The position numbers and the translations under genes are program-made. A DNA stretch of 64,000 nt from Calliopum simillimum. Its lineage: Eukaryota; Arthropoda; Insecta; Diptera; Lauxaniidae. Below are positions 31,764 through 43,670 of the stretch, in pieces (the first letter of the stretch is position 1; each line of letters begins with the position of its first letter). The stretch lies in assembly GCA_951812925.1 (NCBI GenBank), contig OX638368.1:76242909-76306908 (forward strand), in the 5' to 3' direction. A model generated the notes under the pieces. The model worked only from the letters and a program-made list of their open reading frames with translations. It was not told the DNA's origin and made no database searches.

Positions 31764-34700
31764 TCATTGGTTGTTGGCTACTATTCGTGTTCTCTGTTCC
31801 CATTTTGATGCCTTGATGTATTTCAGGATCTGAACGGGGTCCATCTCCATAAGTTCTCGCATATCCTGAAAAAAGAAGGATCCAAATATTTTAAATCTTG
31901 TTTTTGCAAGTGCAGGGCACTGGCAAAGATAATGTTGACTATCCTCTTCCACGTCGCTGTCTCCACACCATCTACAAAGATCGTCAGTCTCAAACCCCAT
32001 CTGTCCCAAGTGCCTGCATAGCGTATTATGCCCTGTAACTACTGCTATAAAAGACTTTAATTCACTCTTGCTACACTTTAAAAGTAATTTAGTAAACCTT
32101 ATCTTAAGAGTGTTATAAATAGTTTTGGTCGTTTGATAATGGGTCGAGTTGCCCCATCTCCTCATCATCTCCAAAACCATTTTATCTGAAATTATCTTGC
32201 AACCGTGTGACATTGGTGGTTTAACGATATGATTAATATTCTCTGTAGGCAATAATGAGCCCCTCCTAGCCAACTCATCTGCCTTTTCATTTCCTTCAAT
32301 ATTTTTATGACCGGGTACCCAGCGCAGTTTTAAATTGTGTTGTTCGTTAAGAACTTGAAGCTCTCTACGACAACGGCTGACTACCTCAGATCTTATATTC
32401 CTATTTTGCAGAGCTTTAATGGCAGCTTGACTATCGATGTAAATGGTTATATCGGTAGGTGATATATCCCTCATCGATACCAACCTTGCCGCCTCTGCTA
32501 TCGCAAATATTTCCGCTTGAAATACTGAACAATTGTCAGATATTTTTACCGACTCTGAGAGATTAATTTTTTGACTGAAGATCCCGCAACCAGTTCCTAT
32601 GTCCATTTTAGAACCATCCGTATATACTTCTAAAGTGGTATCATTAAGAACATTCTTGTTCTCCCATTGTTCAAGTGTGGGATATTGGGCTTTTATGCTT
32701 TTACTAAAATCTGTAAAAGCTTTAATGTAATCTGTCTGACTTATTTCTGGCAAAATGGTTGTGTGACCATAGCTTAGTCTATTGAAATTATAACTCTGAT
32801 TTAGTCTAACAGATGTTATGGCAGCCTTTTCTCTAATATAGAGATCTATTGGCAGGACATTCAATATAACTTCCAAAGATTTTGTTGGAGTAGTTTTCAT
32901 AGCTCCAGTTATTCTTAAAAGGGCCAATCTTTGTATTTTTTCCAATTCTTTCACATTTTTTTGTATTTCAAGGTATGGCCACCATACTACACTACCATAT
33001 GACAATATCGGTCTAATAATTGCCGTATATATCCAATGAATTAGCCACGGCTTATGGCCCCATTCTAACCCAATTATTTTCTGACATGAGTAGAATGCCG
33101 CATACGCCTTCTTTAGTCTTTCTTTGGCATTAAGTTTCCAATTAAGTTTTCTGTCTACTATTATTCCTAAAAATTTTGCACTGTCTTTGAGCTCAAGCAC
33201 CTGTCCATTTACTTTTGGTAACGTGAAGTTCGGGACCTTCCTTCTGTTGGTAAAAAGTACTAGTTCGGTTTTAGTTGGGTTAATATTTAACCCACAGCTG
33301 GTGGCCCATTTTGTTAAGATACGAAGAGCTGTCTGTAACAAATTTGCAATTGTATCTAGGCAAATACCAGTCGTTAAAATAACTAAATCGTCTGCATATG
33401 CTGTTACGTGAATCCCTTGATCTTCAATTTGTATAAGTACCTCATTCAATACCAAAACCCACAAGGTCGGTGAAACAACCCCTCCCTGAGGAGTACCTCA
33501 GTTAGCCTTAACTGTGATGGTGGATGCACCATCACATGTAGTAATTTTCCTGTCTTTTAACATTTTCATTATCCAATTTGTGAGGCCTACTTCTACGTTG
33601 GCATTTACTAATGCTCTATAAATTGCAGTCGAATGTATGTTATTAAAAGCTCCTTCCATATCCTTAAAATGTAGTAATTTTTCTATTACCTGCGCTACGT
33701 CATGAAGAGCAGTCTCAACTGATTTTCCTTTAATATATGCATGTTGGTTCTTGGAAAATCTAAAACTCTCAAGTTTTGATTTAATATGTATGTCTATTAG
33801 TCTTTCAAAAGTTTTAAGTAAGATTGGCTGTAAGCTTATTGGCCTATAGTCCTTTGGTGATGCATTTTGAATTTTCCCTGCTTTTGGAATAAAGACAACC
33901 TTTGTTTTTTTCCAACTGTTTGGAACGAAGTTTAAATCTAAACACGATTTAAAAATACTAACAATAAGTGGTCCGATTTGTCTGAAACATTTTTGAATCA
34001 TTATTGGATACAACCCATCTATACCAGGTGACTTGTATTCACTAAAGGTTCGTACTGCCCATTCTACCTTTTCAAGTGAAATTATGCCTCTTAATTCTGA
34101 CACACTATGAGCATAGTTCGTCGAATTTAAACTATTAACTACGCTGAAATTCTGCCTAGCAGATCTAGAGTTTCCTCATTACTATTTGTCCAAGTTCCTT
34201 CATTATTTTTGCGGTTACTTGGTACGTGTAGTTGTTTTGTGAGTACCTTCCGAAGTCTCGAGGTATCTTTTATATTATCAATATCCGTTGGTATATCTCG
34301 CCAAGCTTTCCTTTTGGATTTTCTAAGCTCCTTTTTGAAGTTTTTCAGAAGATCCCTGTACTTCTGCCATTGAAGCTCATTTCCTAATCTCTTAGCTAAG
34401 TTAAAAGCCTTCCTTACTTCTTCCTCATGTCCTTAAGGTTTTCATTCCACCATTTATGATTCACTTTCCTTTTGTTCTTTACTGTTACTGGGCAGACTTG
34501 CTTAAAAACAGAATTAAGTACGTACGTAATTGTGCCTAAAGCATTTTCAATATCTACCTCTGTTTTAATTTCTCCTATTTGCGTTAATTTCCTCGAAGTG
34601 CCAACAGAACTTGAGAATTCCTCCCAGTCTGCTTTTCTCGGGTTTCTAAAAAACTCCTTTGTAGGTTTATTTATGTCAAGTATATATTTTATATACTTAT

Positions 34701-35337
34701 GATCTGAAAAACTTATGTCATCCAAGACTTTCCATCCTGTCACCACTATATCCGTCAGCCGATTTGAAATAGTTAAGTCTAACACTTCACTTCTATTTTT
34801 TGTCACAAAAGTGGGATCTGATCCTCTATTATGTACATCTAAACAGTTTCTTAAAATGAAATCTAAGACTGCTTCTCCCCTGGCATTTGTGTCCGTACTA
34901 CCCCATAAAATATGGTGTGCGTTAGCATCACATCCAATGATCAAACCTAAATTATTTACCTGCGCGTATTTTACAAGATCCTTAATCAACCTTGGTGGTG
35001 GTGAGTCCTCATCATCGTGCGGATAATATGCTGATGATATCAATAATTTCCTATCTTTACTGCTCAGCTGCAGCGTTGTCAAGTCTTGGCCACTATATTG
35101 AATTAAAAGGGTTAATTTTAATTCTTTCCTAGCTAAAATACATGTTCTCAACTTACTGTTGTTCGCTATAACATATAAATTATAGCTATCATGCTCTAGT
35201 CCACATATATGTTTCTCACTTACCCATGGCTCTTGAATAAGTACGAGATCTGTGCTGTGCATAGTTATGTGGACGAGCAGGTTAGCAGAAGCTTCAATGC
35301 TGTGATGTAGGTTTATTTGAAGGACCTTCATCACCAC
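31764..35337 (-). pseudogene. LINE ORF2: APE endonuclease, RT, RNase H (broken)
   Basis: ORF2 nicks the target, copies the RNA and carries RNase H. Endonuclease (35337 to about 34600): LQINLHHS, IQEPW, IGCDANAHHILWGS, DLTIS and SDHKYI give the expected catalytic residues. Reverse transcriptase (about 34103-33000): SPGIDGLYP, KAGKIQNASPKDYRPISL, GTPQGGVVSP and AYADD at 33387-33401. RNase H (about 32630-32260): VYTDGSK, FQAEIFAI, IYIDSQAAI and GNEKADELA. A CCHC-like finger (CRWCG...HYLCQC) lies at about 31985-31905. Breaks seen: a frameshift near 34425, another near 34150, and an in-frame TGA at 33498-33500 just before GTPQGG. All catalytic motifs remain, so inactivation is recent. Confidence 0.85.
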
Positions 35338-36784
35338 GATTGATTCGCTTTTGTGCAGAACCTGTCGTCCACACCACCGGCCTCACTGCCACACTGCTCA
35401 GACCCACACTCATTCTCGACCCATTTTTCTCCAGGAGACCTATAGTCTGTTGGTTTACAGCCACCATTATGGACTGTCCTGTCGGTGTGGGATCATCCAT
35501 CTTTATAATTTCCCAATCATTTGATGGGTACATGTAGCTATTTTGGCTTCGCAGCATCCCTTGCAATCTCTCTCTTGGTATCTTCGGGCCCGTTACGAAG
35601 ATGCGTACCTTTGGCCGGCTTGGAAGGTCCTTTTCAGGCATAACTTTGAGTCTTGCCCCTTCCCAAAGACCACCTATACCAGTGACGGTTTTCTTGAGCC
35701 AATCTAGAGTCTCCTGAGACTTGCAGGAGAGGATCTTGAAACCGTCCCTGTTATAAATGTTCCCAAAGTAAGGAACTAGACTCGGTTTCTCCCTCAAGGT
35801 TTCTGTTATAGCTAGTAACAGTCTATTTTCCAACAAGCTCCAATTCTCTGACGAAATTTTTTTATCAGTCGAAGATTCATCTACGATTGCAGTTTTAAAA
35901 CATCCCTCGTTATACGCGCTCGATGTTTTCTGTTTTTTACTGTTATCGTTTGCAATAACAGTATCCTGCGTTCGGTCTCTTTTGGAGCATCCTGCTTCTT
36001 CTGAATTGCAGCGGGATGGCCGCGATTCTAGTGAAGCCGGCCGCTTAAACTCTCCTGCCTCTTGCCTTCGGGCGGGTTGGCCTGTTGGCTGTGAGGGTAT
36101 TGAGCTAGGGCTAGGAGCTCCTAAAAGACCTGTCTCAACTCCTGAATTTATGGGATTTTGTGCCTGGCGGGATGGCCCAGCAGCTGCACCCATCGACCAC
36201 TCTTGTACTCGAGCGTTTGCTATATTTATATTTTCATTGCTGAAGTTCTCGCAAATATTTTCCGCTGCTTCCGGGCGGTTTGGCCCAGTCCCAACAGTAT
36301 TAAGCGGTGAACCTTCGGACATTGGCTTACCAGATTGTTGTCTCCACTTCTCTACCACTCTACTCGCCCTCTTAAAGCAGTAGTAGTCCTCCTTGGACAT
36401 TTCGTCCTTATCAGCACCTTCGAATTTCCTCAGCGTACGATACGCTTCCTTGGCTTTCCGCTGATTGATCGTACCACTCGATGATGCAGTCACTGACGGA
36501 GCTGGTGTACTCGATGTGGCCCTTAGCCCTGCCAGCTCCTCTAGGATAGTACTGGTATCACTCTTTGTATCCACATCATTAGAAGTAAGTTCTTCCACAA
36601 TTCTTCGGGCTTTAAGGAGCCTATTTTTCTCCGACGCCGTCAAATCGGATTTCTTCTCCAGCCGCCGAATATTCTGCTTAGCGTTCTTCAAAGACGCATT
36701 CGACTTCAACGACGAACAGATCGAACTACGATCACCAGAATCGACCAATAGCGCAGATTCAGACATTGAAATGTTGTCGCTCAT
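35294..36784 (-). CDS. LINE ORF1 protein, intact frame
   Basis: A 496-codon uninterrupted frame begins with ATG at 36784, in the position of ORF1. ORF1 proteins bind LINE RNA and form the ribonucleoprotein for target-primed reverse transcription. The N-terminal 100 residues are Ser/Lys/Glu rich (ASLKNAKQNIRRLEKKSDL). Residues about 100-290 are low complexity, Pro/Gly/Ser/Gln rich. The C-terminal half (about 300-470) looks folded, with IFVTGPKIPRERLQGMLRSQ and WEIIKMDDPTPTGQSIMVAV, resembling the C-terminal domain found in ORF1 of LOA-type fly LINEs. No CCHC knuckle was seen. It overlaps the ORF2 start by 44 bp in a different frame, so ORF2 is probably made by re-initiation or frameshifting. 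Confidence 0.75.
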   Translation of the reverse strand: MSDNISMSESALLVDSGDRSSICSSLKSNASLKNAKQNIRRLEKKSDLTASEKNRLLKARRIVEELTSNDVDTKSDTSTILEELAGLRATSSTPAPSVTASSSGTINQRKAKEAYRTLRKFEGADKDEMSKEDYYCFKRASRVVEKWRQQSGKPMSEGSPLNTVGTGPNRPEAAENICENFSNENINIANARVQEWSMGAAAGPSRQAQNPINSGVETGLLGAPSPSSIPSQPTGQPARRQEAGEFKRPASLESRPSRCNSEEAGCSKRDRTQDTVIANDNSKKQKTSSAYNEGCFKTAIVDESSTDKKISSENWSLLENRLLLAITETLREKPSLVPYFGNIYNRDGFKILSCKSQETLDWLKKTVTGIGGLWEGARLKVMPEKDLPSRPKVRIFVTGPKIPRERLQGMLRSQNSYMYPSNDWEIIKMDDPTPTGQSIMVAVNQQTIGLLEKNGSRMSVGLSSVAVRPVVWTTGSAQKRINRGDEGPSNKPTSQH

Positions 36785-37228
36785 TTTCTAAAATTTTTTT
36801 TATTTGTTTTCATATTTATGATTTCTTTTTTTTTTTTTTTTTCATTCACATTAAAGTTTACCCACAATAGAACCATTATAAATGACTCTACTCTACACTA
36901 ATTACCATTACGCACCAAACAACAGCAAAAATAAAACACTTATTATTGCACGCTTAACACTGTTCGCTGCACACTTACTACTTTATATATAGCAACATTA
37001 AACAATCTACCTAGAATGATGCACGATTCTATATAAGATAGTAGTCTTTAATTCTATTTACCATAAAATTTTTTATTTTATTCTTTTTTTTTTTTTTTTA
37101 AATTCTATATTTTTTTAAAAATTAATTTCCTACTTGGTACTTATTTTCCAACACGATGACTTCATTCCCTACAGAGTATCGAAATGCAATTCAATACACA
37201 CACACAAAAAAAAAACCAATTATCACTA
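36785..37228 (-). other. LINE 5' leader
   Basis: Noncoding sequence upstream of ORF1 with two long A runs on the minus strand (T runs near 36823-36842 and 37083-37099 on the plus strand). No internal promoter motif was recognised with confidence. Confidence 0.5.
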
Positions 37229-37965
37229 TCCCTGCAGTTAAATTTGGATCTAGTCCCAAAGGGTGACTAGTTCGCCAACTGTTCAATAAGGTACTAGCGT
37301 TGTTCTAGTTCCCACGTAGTGCACAAATCGACAGTTGACAGAAAAAATACAAAGTTTTCATGTTTTGTTTTGTCTTTGTTTGCTCTTTTATTAACTGAGA
37401 AGTGACGCTGATTGAGAAAATGTAGTATAGTGAGAAAGTAATATGTACGAACAGTCACATTTTTTGGTGTTCCGTTTTTTTAATAAATTTTCATGGAAAT
37501 ATGTTACTTTAAAGTAAAAAAATTGTTTTGACATCAGAACCAACGCACTGTTTCACATCTACATATATTGGATTATCAGAAATTGTGTTAATTTATTGAT
37601 TATTTGAAAAAATTGTAAATTTTTCATTCGCCATTTAAATTGTTCGCTCATTCTTCTTCTAATTACATCTCTCAATTTTAAGATACTCGTTCGCTCAATT
37701 TTTAGATACTCGAAATCGAGTCTCGAAGCTCTCAAAATTTTCAACTGTCCCTCGACTGGTGAATAGGCAATGCAGAGGGAGACAATTGTCACTCGGCTAG
37801 CGAAAAGGTAATGCAGAGGGAGACAATTGACGATTCGTTGGACATCAACATTGAAAAATCGTCAGTCCATTATATGAAAATTCGTTAGTTGTGGAACTAG
37901 TACTAGTCCTGTTTGGAAGTAGTCAAAGACTAGTCATGCACTAGTCCGATTAACTGCAGGGATGT
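37229..37965. mobile_element. Small TIR element inside the LINE 5' region
   Basis: TCCCTGCAGTTAA at the left (about 37229) and TTAACTGCAGGGA at the right (about 37953-37965) form a 13-bp perfect inverted repeat around 735 bp. Inside, ACTAGT and ACTAGTC motifs cluster near both ends in inverse orientation (37250-37320 and 37895-37945), a subterminal repeat pattern common in cut-and-paste elements. No exact duplication was recognised, so the superfamily is open. Confidence 0.6.
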
Positions 37966-38462
37966 GACAGCACATTCAATAAAACAAAAACAATACCACA
38001 GCCGGCTTAGGCTTAATATGTGTATGTATGTATAATGCACTTGGTTATATTTATTTTACTTTATTTAATTTAATTTGACCAATGCCACTTTCTTTTACTG
38101 AATTACTGCAAACAAAATAAGATTAATCAAAAAGTTATTAGAACAAAGTATTCCAATATTTGTCAAATATTTTATGGTAAATTAAACCTGCAAAAATACA
38201 CACATACATATAAACCTTTTTTTTATTTTTATTTTTTTATTTAATTTTCTTTTTCACAATTTTTAACACTTTATACTTTTATTTCACATAATTTCTTTTT
38301 ATTAACTCACGGTTTACACTCAAAAGTAATTTTACAATTGAAATAAAAAAAAAAATACGCCGGTTTTTTTAATAAAAACTTTAAAAAAATTTTCTCGCAA
38401 AAATTTATTGTCGATTTTACGAAAACAGTGAATCTGTGAATCTGGCCTAAGAGTGACGATGT

Positions 38463-39163
38463 TTTTAGTGGAAACATTTTTTTTTCACACAAAGGTCAGA
38501 ACCAGAAATTTTTGAAAATTTCCTGGTTTTTCCATGATTCGAAAAAAAATAATTTTTCATGTCTCTGAAATCATTGAAATTATATGGATGAGATGTGGTA
38601 TGTGTATTAAGAGTCACGGGACAAATAATGTCTAAGGGAAAAATGGGCGGTCCCACGTCCTTAAAAAAGTATCATACCTCTGAAACTATCTAATACACAT
38701 AGATGAGTTTTGGTGCGCATATAAATTGCATCGGAACAATTTACATTCATTGGTTTAATTGGAAATGCTCTGCCCTCCGTACAAAAGAAGGTATCGCAAC
38801 GCACACCGGGTAATGCTAGTCGCTCATAAAATTTACTAAACGTGTCTTTTATTTGAATAGTAGTGCAATTCCATATAATTTGTTAGATTGATTTTGTTAA
38901 AAATTAATAAAATTAGTGTTTAACACAAAATTATGTTAAAATATACTAAGATAAAATTATTGCATGTATAGTTTTTTCAAAATCGCAGCCAATTCTAAAT
39001 AACCACTGTTTGAAGTATTCTTTTTGCATTTCCCAATAATTGAAAAAATGGAGATAGCGCTCTAAGGTATCGATATGTATTTAACTAAGCATATAATGCA
39101 GCAATGTACCTTTATGCTTGTTTTTGAAGTAAATAAGTATTTATGAATTTTTTTTTCTTAAAA
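38463..39163. other. hAT-like element interior, noncoding
   Basis: This is sequence of the interrupted hAT-like element. It contains another GGGCGGTCCCACG-type module at about 38644. No transposase motif was found. Confidence 0.4.
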
Positions 39164-40144
39164 AAGGCGTGAATTGCTTAATAAAATGTACCTGCTTTAA
39201 GAAATTGTTCTTTTTTAAATAAAATATCTTTGTAGGGGTGTAGTAGGGGTATATAAGACAAAATATTAGGAATTTTTAATACTAAATTCTGTTCCATTTA
39301 CAAAGAAAACAAAATTCATACAAATCCCGAAAAATCCCGGGATCCCGGGATTCAAAAATTTCTGATCCCGAAATCCCGGGATCGCAAAAAGTCCAAAAAT
39401 TGGAATCGCTACTACACATATTAAGTAAATACTTAAGGCTACAATATTCTGAGCTCATCTGCAGTTTTAAATAATTTTTAGAGGGCACAATTTCGAATTG
39501 AAAACTGTCCCCTAGTTTGGGAAAAAAAAAAATTTCTTGAAAGCATTATGCTTCTACTGCATGGTACTACTGTTTCAGTCAATAGATTGCGATACATATG
39601 CATTAATTCTGATCACTATCTATCAACCAAAGGTCATCATGTCCAGACGCGTAAAAAAAGAAATCTGTTTGCGTTTTATAGGGCAGTTTATAAACAAAAA
39701 CGGTTTTTTTTTTAAATTATGGTCACAAACGTGGCACTCCCAGGTAGTACATTTTATTTTATGGATGAAACAATTTTTTTGTAGGATTTGCATAAATGAC
39801 CCCAAATTCTTTCGGAAAAATCTGGAACTCAAAAGCGTGCTTTACAATGACCGATAAACTACAAAAATGTCACAAACGTGAAGCATCAAAAATGTCACAA
39901 ACGTGGCACTTTTTATCAGTGCAAAAAACATATTTCGATATAAAGTTTGACTATACAGATGTTAAGTTGAAGGCTATTAATTAATTAATTAATTTTCTAC
40001 ACCATCAGAATCCTGAGTTATCCTTGCTCAAAAGTGAAAAAATCACTGTTTTGACATCTACTTAAAGCTATAGAACAAAAACAACAACAAGTAAAATTAA
40101 TTTTTGTCAATGGATTCAGACAGCCGAATTTATTGTCAACAAGA
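39164..40144. repeat. 981-bp direct duplication, copy 1
   Basis: This block, from AAGGCGTGAATTGC to CAACAAGA, is repeated at 42690-43670 with only scattered single-base differences. It spans the right end of the hAT-like element, its CTACACAT duplication and outer-palindrome sequence. The two copies flank the partial Gypsy LTR exactly, without extra bases. Confidence 0.85.
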
Positions 40145-42689
40145 TGCTATAAAGTTTAAGGCTTATGGTGCTATAAAGTTTAGCACTTTAGTGTACTTGG
40201 TTTTTAGTTTTCAATTAATTCATCAAAAATTAAATTAACAAAAAAAAAAACTGCAACTTTCCGGCAAGTTACTCTAACTAAATGGTTTGAATTTATTTTA
40301 ATTTCTTTCTGAAGTTTTTTCTTTTCTTAATTTTAATTCAATTTCTTTCTTTTCTTTTAGTGTAGCTAGACTACCTTTTTATGGTTTCTTTTCCAATTTC
40401 ACTTTTTGATTTTCTTTGCTCCTTTTTCTTTCTTATGTAAATTATACACTGCAAAAACTTTACTGTAATTTTAATAGAGTGCAGAAATTCTAATTTTTCT
40501 TTTCTTTAAATCTAGTGTTTCATCCACCATCAACTTCAATTTATTTTGTATTTGAAACAGATTCAATTTAAAAAAAAAAAAAAAACAAATTCAGTTTGTA
40601 TGTATACATATACAAAGTTCAAAGCAAAATTCAATTTATAAATATATATAGCGGGCAAAAATATATCACTACAACAATACAATATGAATTTTAATTTTTA
40701 ATCATGTACATATGTACGTGTGCAAATGCTATCTTAATTTTTCTTCCTCAATTCAATTTAAATCTCTTAAATTTTCTTTCTTTTCATTCAAATTCAAATC
40801 AATCAAAAAAACTTAACTTTAACTTTTTTCTTTTTCAAACCTTTTTTTTCTCAGTGTCAGGTTTTCCTTTCAAAGTTCACTGACCATATAGACGTACATA
40901 TGTACATTAGCTGCAAAGAGCATATATATAAAAAAAACCACTCACCAATGTCTCTCTCTGCTTCTGAAGATGGCGCCAGCAACTGAAGTCCAGAGCCGTA
41001 AAACGTTGTACGTAAATTGGAGAAAACCTTATAAATGCACCGCAGCACAATAATACATATTATAATAAAGTGTAACGACACAAATTTACCCGCTTTTTCC
41101 GTAATTCTTATCTTCTTATTTGCAATTTTTTTCTTCCTCTTTAATCAATTCAATTTTTTCATTAATATAATATTTGTTTTATTTTTTCTAAATTCAATTT
41201 TAAATAATTTAATATATGTTTTTTTTTTTTTTTTTTAAATTCAATTTCAACTAATTTAATGTTTGATTTTTTTTTTTTTTCAATTCAAAGGCTTCTGCAC
41301 TCTTTACAATGAAAACTATCGTAATTAAAAATTTCGCAAGAATAGGTGATGACTTAAAAATTTCAAAAGATATTACTTAAAAAAAAGCCGAAACAAATGA
41401 GAAGACTTAAAAGAAATGGCGGTTGCCTTTTTTTCCGCGCTTTAACGTGTCTATTAATCGGTATATATATAGATCCATATACACATAAATGTACACATAG
41501 GACACTTTTGAGCATATAGAGTTAAGTCACTTTCCCTTATATCTGGATAAAGCTGGATTCACACGACTTAAAAACCTCCTTTCTTTCTCTGGGGTGCTGT
41601 GCGTATCCTGGTAAGGGGTGCCTAGCGCTCTCCAAATTCCCGCCTTTTCTTCTCACTCCTTTACAAATTACCCTAAATAGTAAAATTTATCGATAAAAAC
41701 TGGCCTAATCATGAGTATGGTTATAACTTATTACCTTTTATATCTGCGTTTTCCTATTTCGTGTTCCAAGATTTTTTTTTCCCGCTCCAATTTTTAATAA
41801 TTATACAAAAATTTTTTTTATTTTTTTTTTTTTTGCCACAAAAAAAAACCTTTTGTGTAAAGCAACTAGCTTCATCCGAAAAACTCTAATGCAAACTAAC
41901 GTTCGGTTGCTGGACTTTAGTTTCGAGAATATTCCGTTTGACAAAAATAGCGGACTCAACATGGAATCCACATTCAATCAACTTTCTTACTTTTCATACC
42001 TGTTCTTTAGTTGAAGTTCGCTGAACAAGCCCTATGTTAACGGAGGTGCCACTTATTTCCCACCTGTCATCATGAGCTACTTTCCACCTTAAATCTATTC
42101 CAATCAGTTTTTAATTGCAAAAAAACATATTCAAAGTACCACTTTATTCCTATTGATGCAATATTTTATCAAGAAAGTCAACTTACATCCCCTAATTTTA
42201 ACAAAACACTGTTGTCCCAAACTGTACTGAAGTGAAGATGCTGCTACCTGTTCACCAATGCGGTACAAACTGTCAAAAAAAACAGCTGGGCAGTAAGAAA
42301 GAGAAACACTACATTCGTTGTACAAGCCAAGAAAGATCTTCAGGTTGAAAATTAATAGTTTAAAAAAAACTTTAAAGAAAAATCAAGAGACCTTGGGGTT
42401 CCCCAAATATGTTTCTTGCAACCTAAATATATTTTTGCAACAGTTTCCGGTGCACTGAGAGGCCAACTCAGCACCTACGTCCAACAGAAACAGCGCACCT
42501 GCACAAAGCTCCATCATGAGACAAATTCACTGAATCTGATTGAAGTTTCCTACATTCAGAAACACGACCTTTCTGTGGTTCTATTGTTGGAGCAGCAACA
42601 ACTTAAGGAATCTGTTGTTATTTATCTTTTCCTTGCTACAAAATTTCACCCCACTTATGGTGACCTAGTGATGGCGAGCATGAAGGATT
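40145..42689 (-). mobile_element. Partial Gypsy LTR fragment
   Basis: The 2545 bp correspond, at high identity, to about 48203-50752 of the Gypsy LTR described below, in the same orientation. Both LTR ends are missing (about 1.1 kb at the low-coordinate side and about 0.5 kb at the other), so this is neither a solo LTR nor a normal insertion. Open frames within it are also present in the other copies and have no coding signature. Confidence 0.8.
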
Positions 42690-43670
42690 AAGGCGTGAAT
42701 TGCTTAATAAAATGTACCTGCTTTAAGAAATTGTTCTTTTTTAAATAAAATATCTTGGTAGGGGTGTAGTAGGGGTATATAAGACAAAATATTAGGAATT
42801 TTTAATACTGAATTCTGTTCCATTTACAAAGAAAACAAAATTCATACAAATCCCGAAAAATCCCGGGATCCCGGGATTCAAAAATTTCTGATCCCGAAAT
42901 CCCGGGATCGCAAAAAGTCCAAAAATTGGAATCCCTACTACACATATTAAGTAAATACTTAAGGCTACAATATTCTGAGCTCATCTGCAGTTTTAAATAA
43001 TTTTTAGAGGGCACAATTTCGAATTGAAAACTGTCCCCTAGTTTGGGAAAAAAAAAAATTTCTTGAAAGCATTATGCTTCTACTGCATGGTACTACTGTT
43101 TCAGTCAATAGATTGCGATACATATGCATTAATTCTGATCACTATCTATCAACCAAAGGTCATCATGTCCAGACGCGTAAAAAAAGAAATCTGTTTGCGT
43201 TTTATAGGGCAGTTTATAAACAAAAACTGTTTTTTTTTTAAATTATGGTCACAAACGTGGCACTCCCAGGTAGTACATTTTATTTTATGGATGAAACAAT
43301 TTTTTTGTAGGATTTGCATAAATGACCCCAAATTCTTTCGGAAAAATCTGGAACTCAAAAGCGTGCTTTACAATGACCGATAAACTACAAAAATGTCACA
43401 AACGTGAAGCATCAAAAATGTCACTAACGTGGCACTTTTTATCAGTGCAAAAAACATATTTCGATATAAAGTTTGACTATACAGATGTTAAGTTGAAGGC
43501 TATTAATTAATTAATTAATTTTCTACACCATCAGAATCCTGAGTTATCCTTGCTCAAAAGTGAAAAAATCACTGTTTTGACATCTACTTAAAGCTATAGA
43601 ACAAAAACAACAACAAGTAAAATTAATTTTTGTCAATGGATTCAGACAGCCAAATTTATTGTCAACAAGA
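42690..43670. repeat. 981-bp direct duplication, copy 2
   Basis: This is the second copy of 39164-40144. At the right hAT terminus it has the undamaged form GGAATCCCTA where copy 1 has GGAATCGCTA. It continues without a break into the remaining left arm of the outer palindrome (43671 onward), so this copy preserves the original junction. Confidence 0.85.

Larger units (their letters stand above)
31600..38434 (-). mobile_element. LINE (non-LTR, LOA/I-type) with 15-bp TSD
   Basis: The 15-bp sequence TGTGAATCTGGCCTA flanks the element at 31585-31599 and 38435-38449. On the minus strand the order is 5' region (38434-36785), ORF1 (36784-35294), ORF2 with endonuclease, reverse transcriptase and RNase H (35337-31764), and a 3' UTR ending in three AACCT units (31600-31615). 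The RNase H domain and APE-type endonuclease place it in the I superfamily; LOA is my best guess for the clade. The length of 6.8 kb includes a separate insertion at about 37229-37963. ORF2 is interrupted, so this copy is inactive, but it looks full length. Confidence 0.85.
31354..38458. mobile_element. Short-TIR MITE interrupted by a LINE
   Basis: Terminal repeats CGTCACTCTTAGGCCAGATT at 31354 and the same in inverse at the right end (38437-38458, ending GAGTGACG) are flanked by ATGT at 31350-31353 and 38459-38462. Its own sequence is about 250 bp (31354-31599 plus 38450-38458). A LINE inserted within the right terminal repeat. The 4-bp duplication is short enough to be fortuitous, but the terminal match over more than 20 bp is not. 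Confidence 0.6.
30876..39411. mobile_element. hAT-like element with 8-bp TSD, split by insertions
   Basis: The ends are TAGGGATTCGAGCCCGAAAT at 30876 and GGAATCGCTA ending at 39411; in the duplicated copy of the right end (42938 region) this reads GGAATCCCTA, a perfect complement of TAGGGATTC. The 8-bp sequence CTACACAT flanks both sides (30868-30875 and 39412-39419) and fits the hAT preference nTnnnnAn. Both subterminal regions are dense in ATCCCGGGATTTCGGGAT-type repeats. No transposase is seen, so it is non-autonomous. Its interior is interrupted by the MITE and LINE at 31354-38458, leaving about 1.4 kb of its own sequence. Confidence 0.75.

Noticed and set aside
40857..41081. 74-codon ORF (MSLHFIIICIIVLRC...) in three LTR copies
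   Set aside because: Identical because of recent LTR duplication; composition and lack of motifs give no support for a gene.
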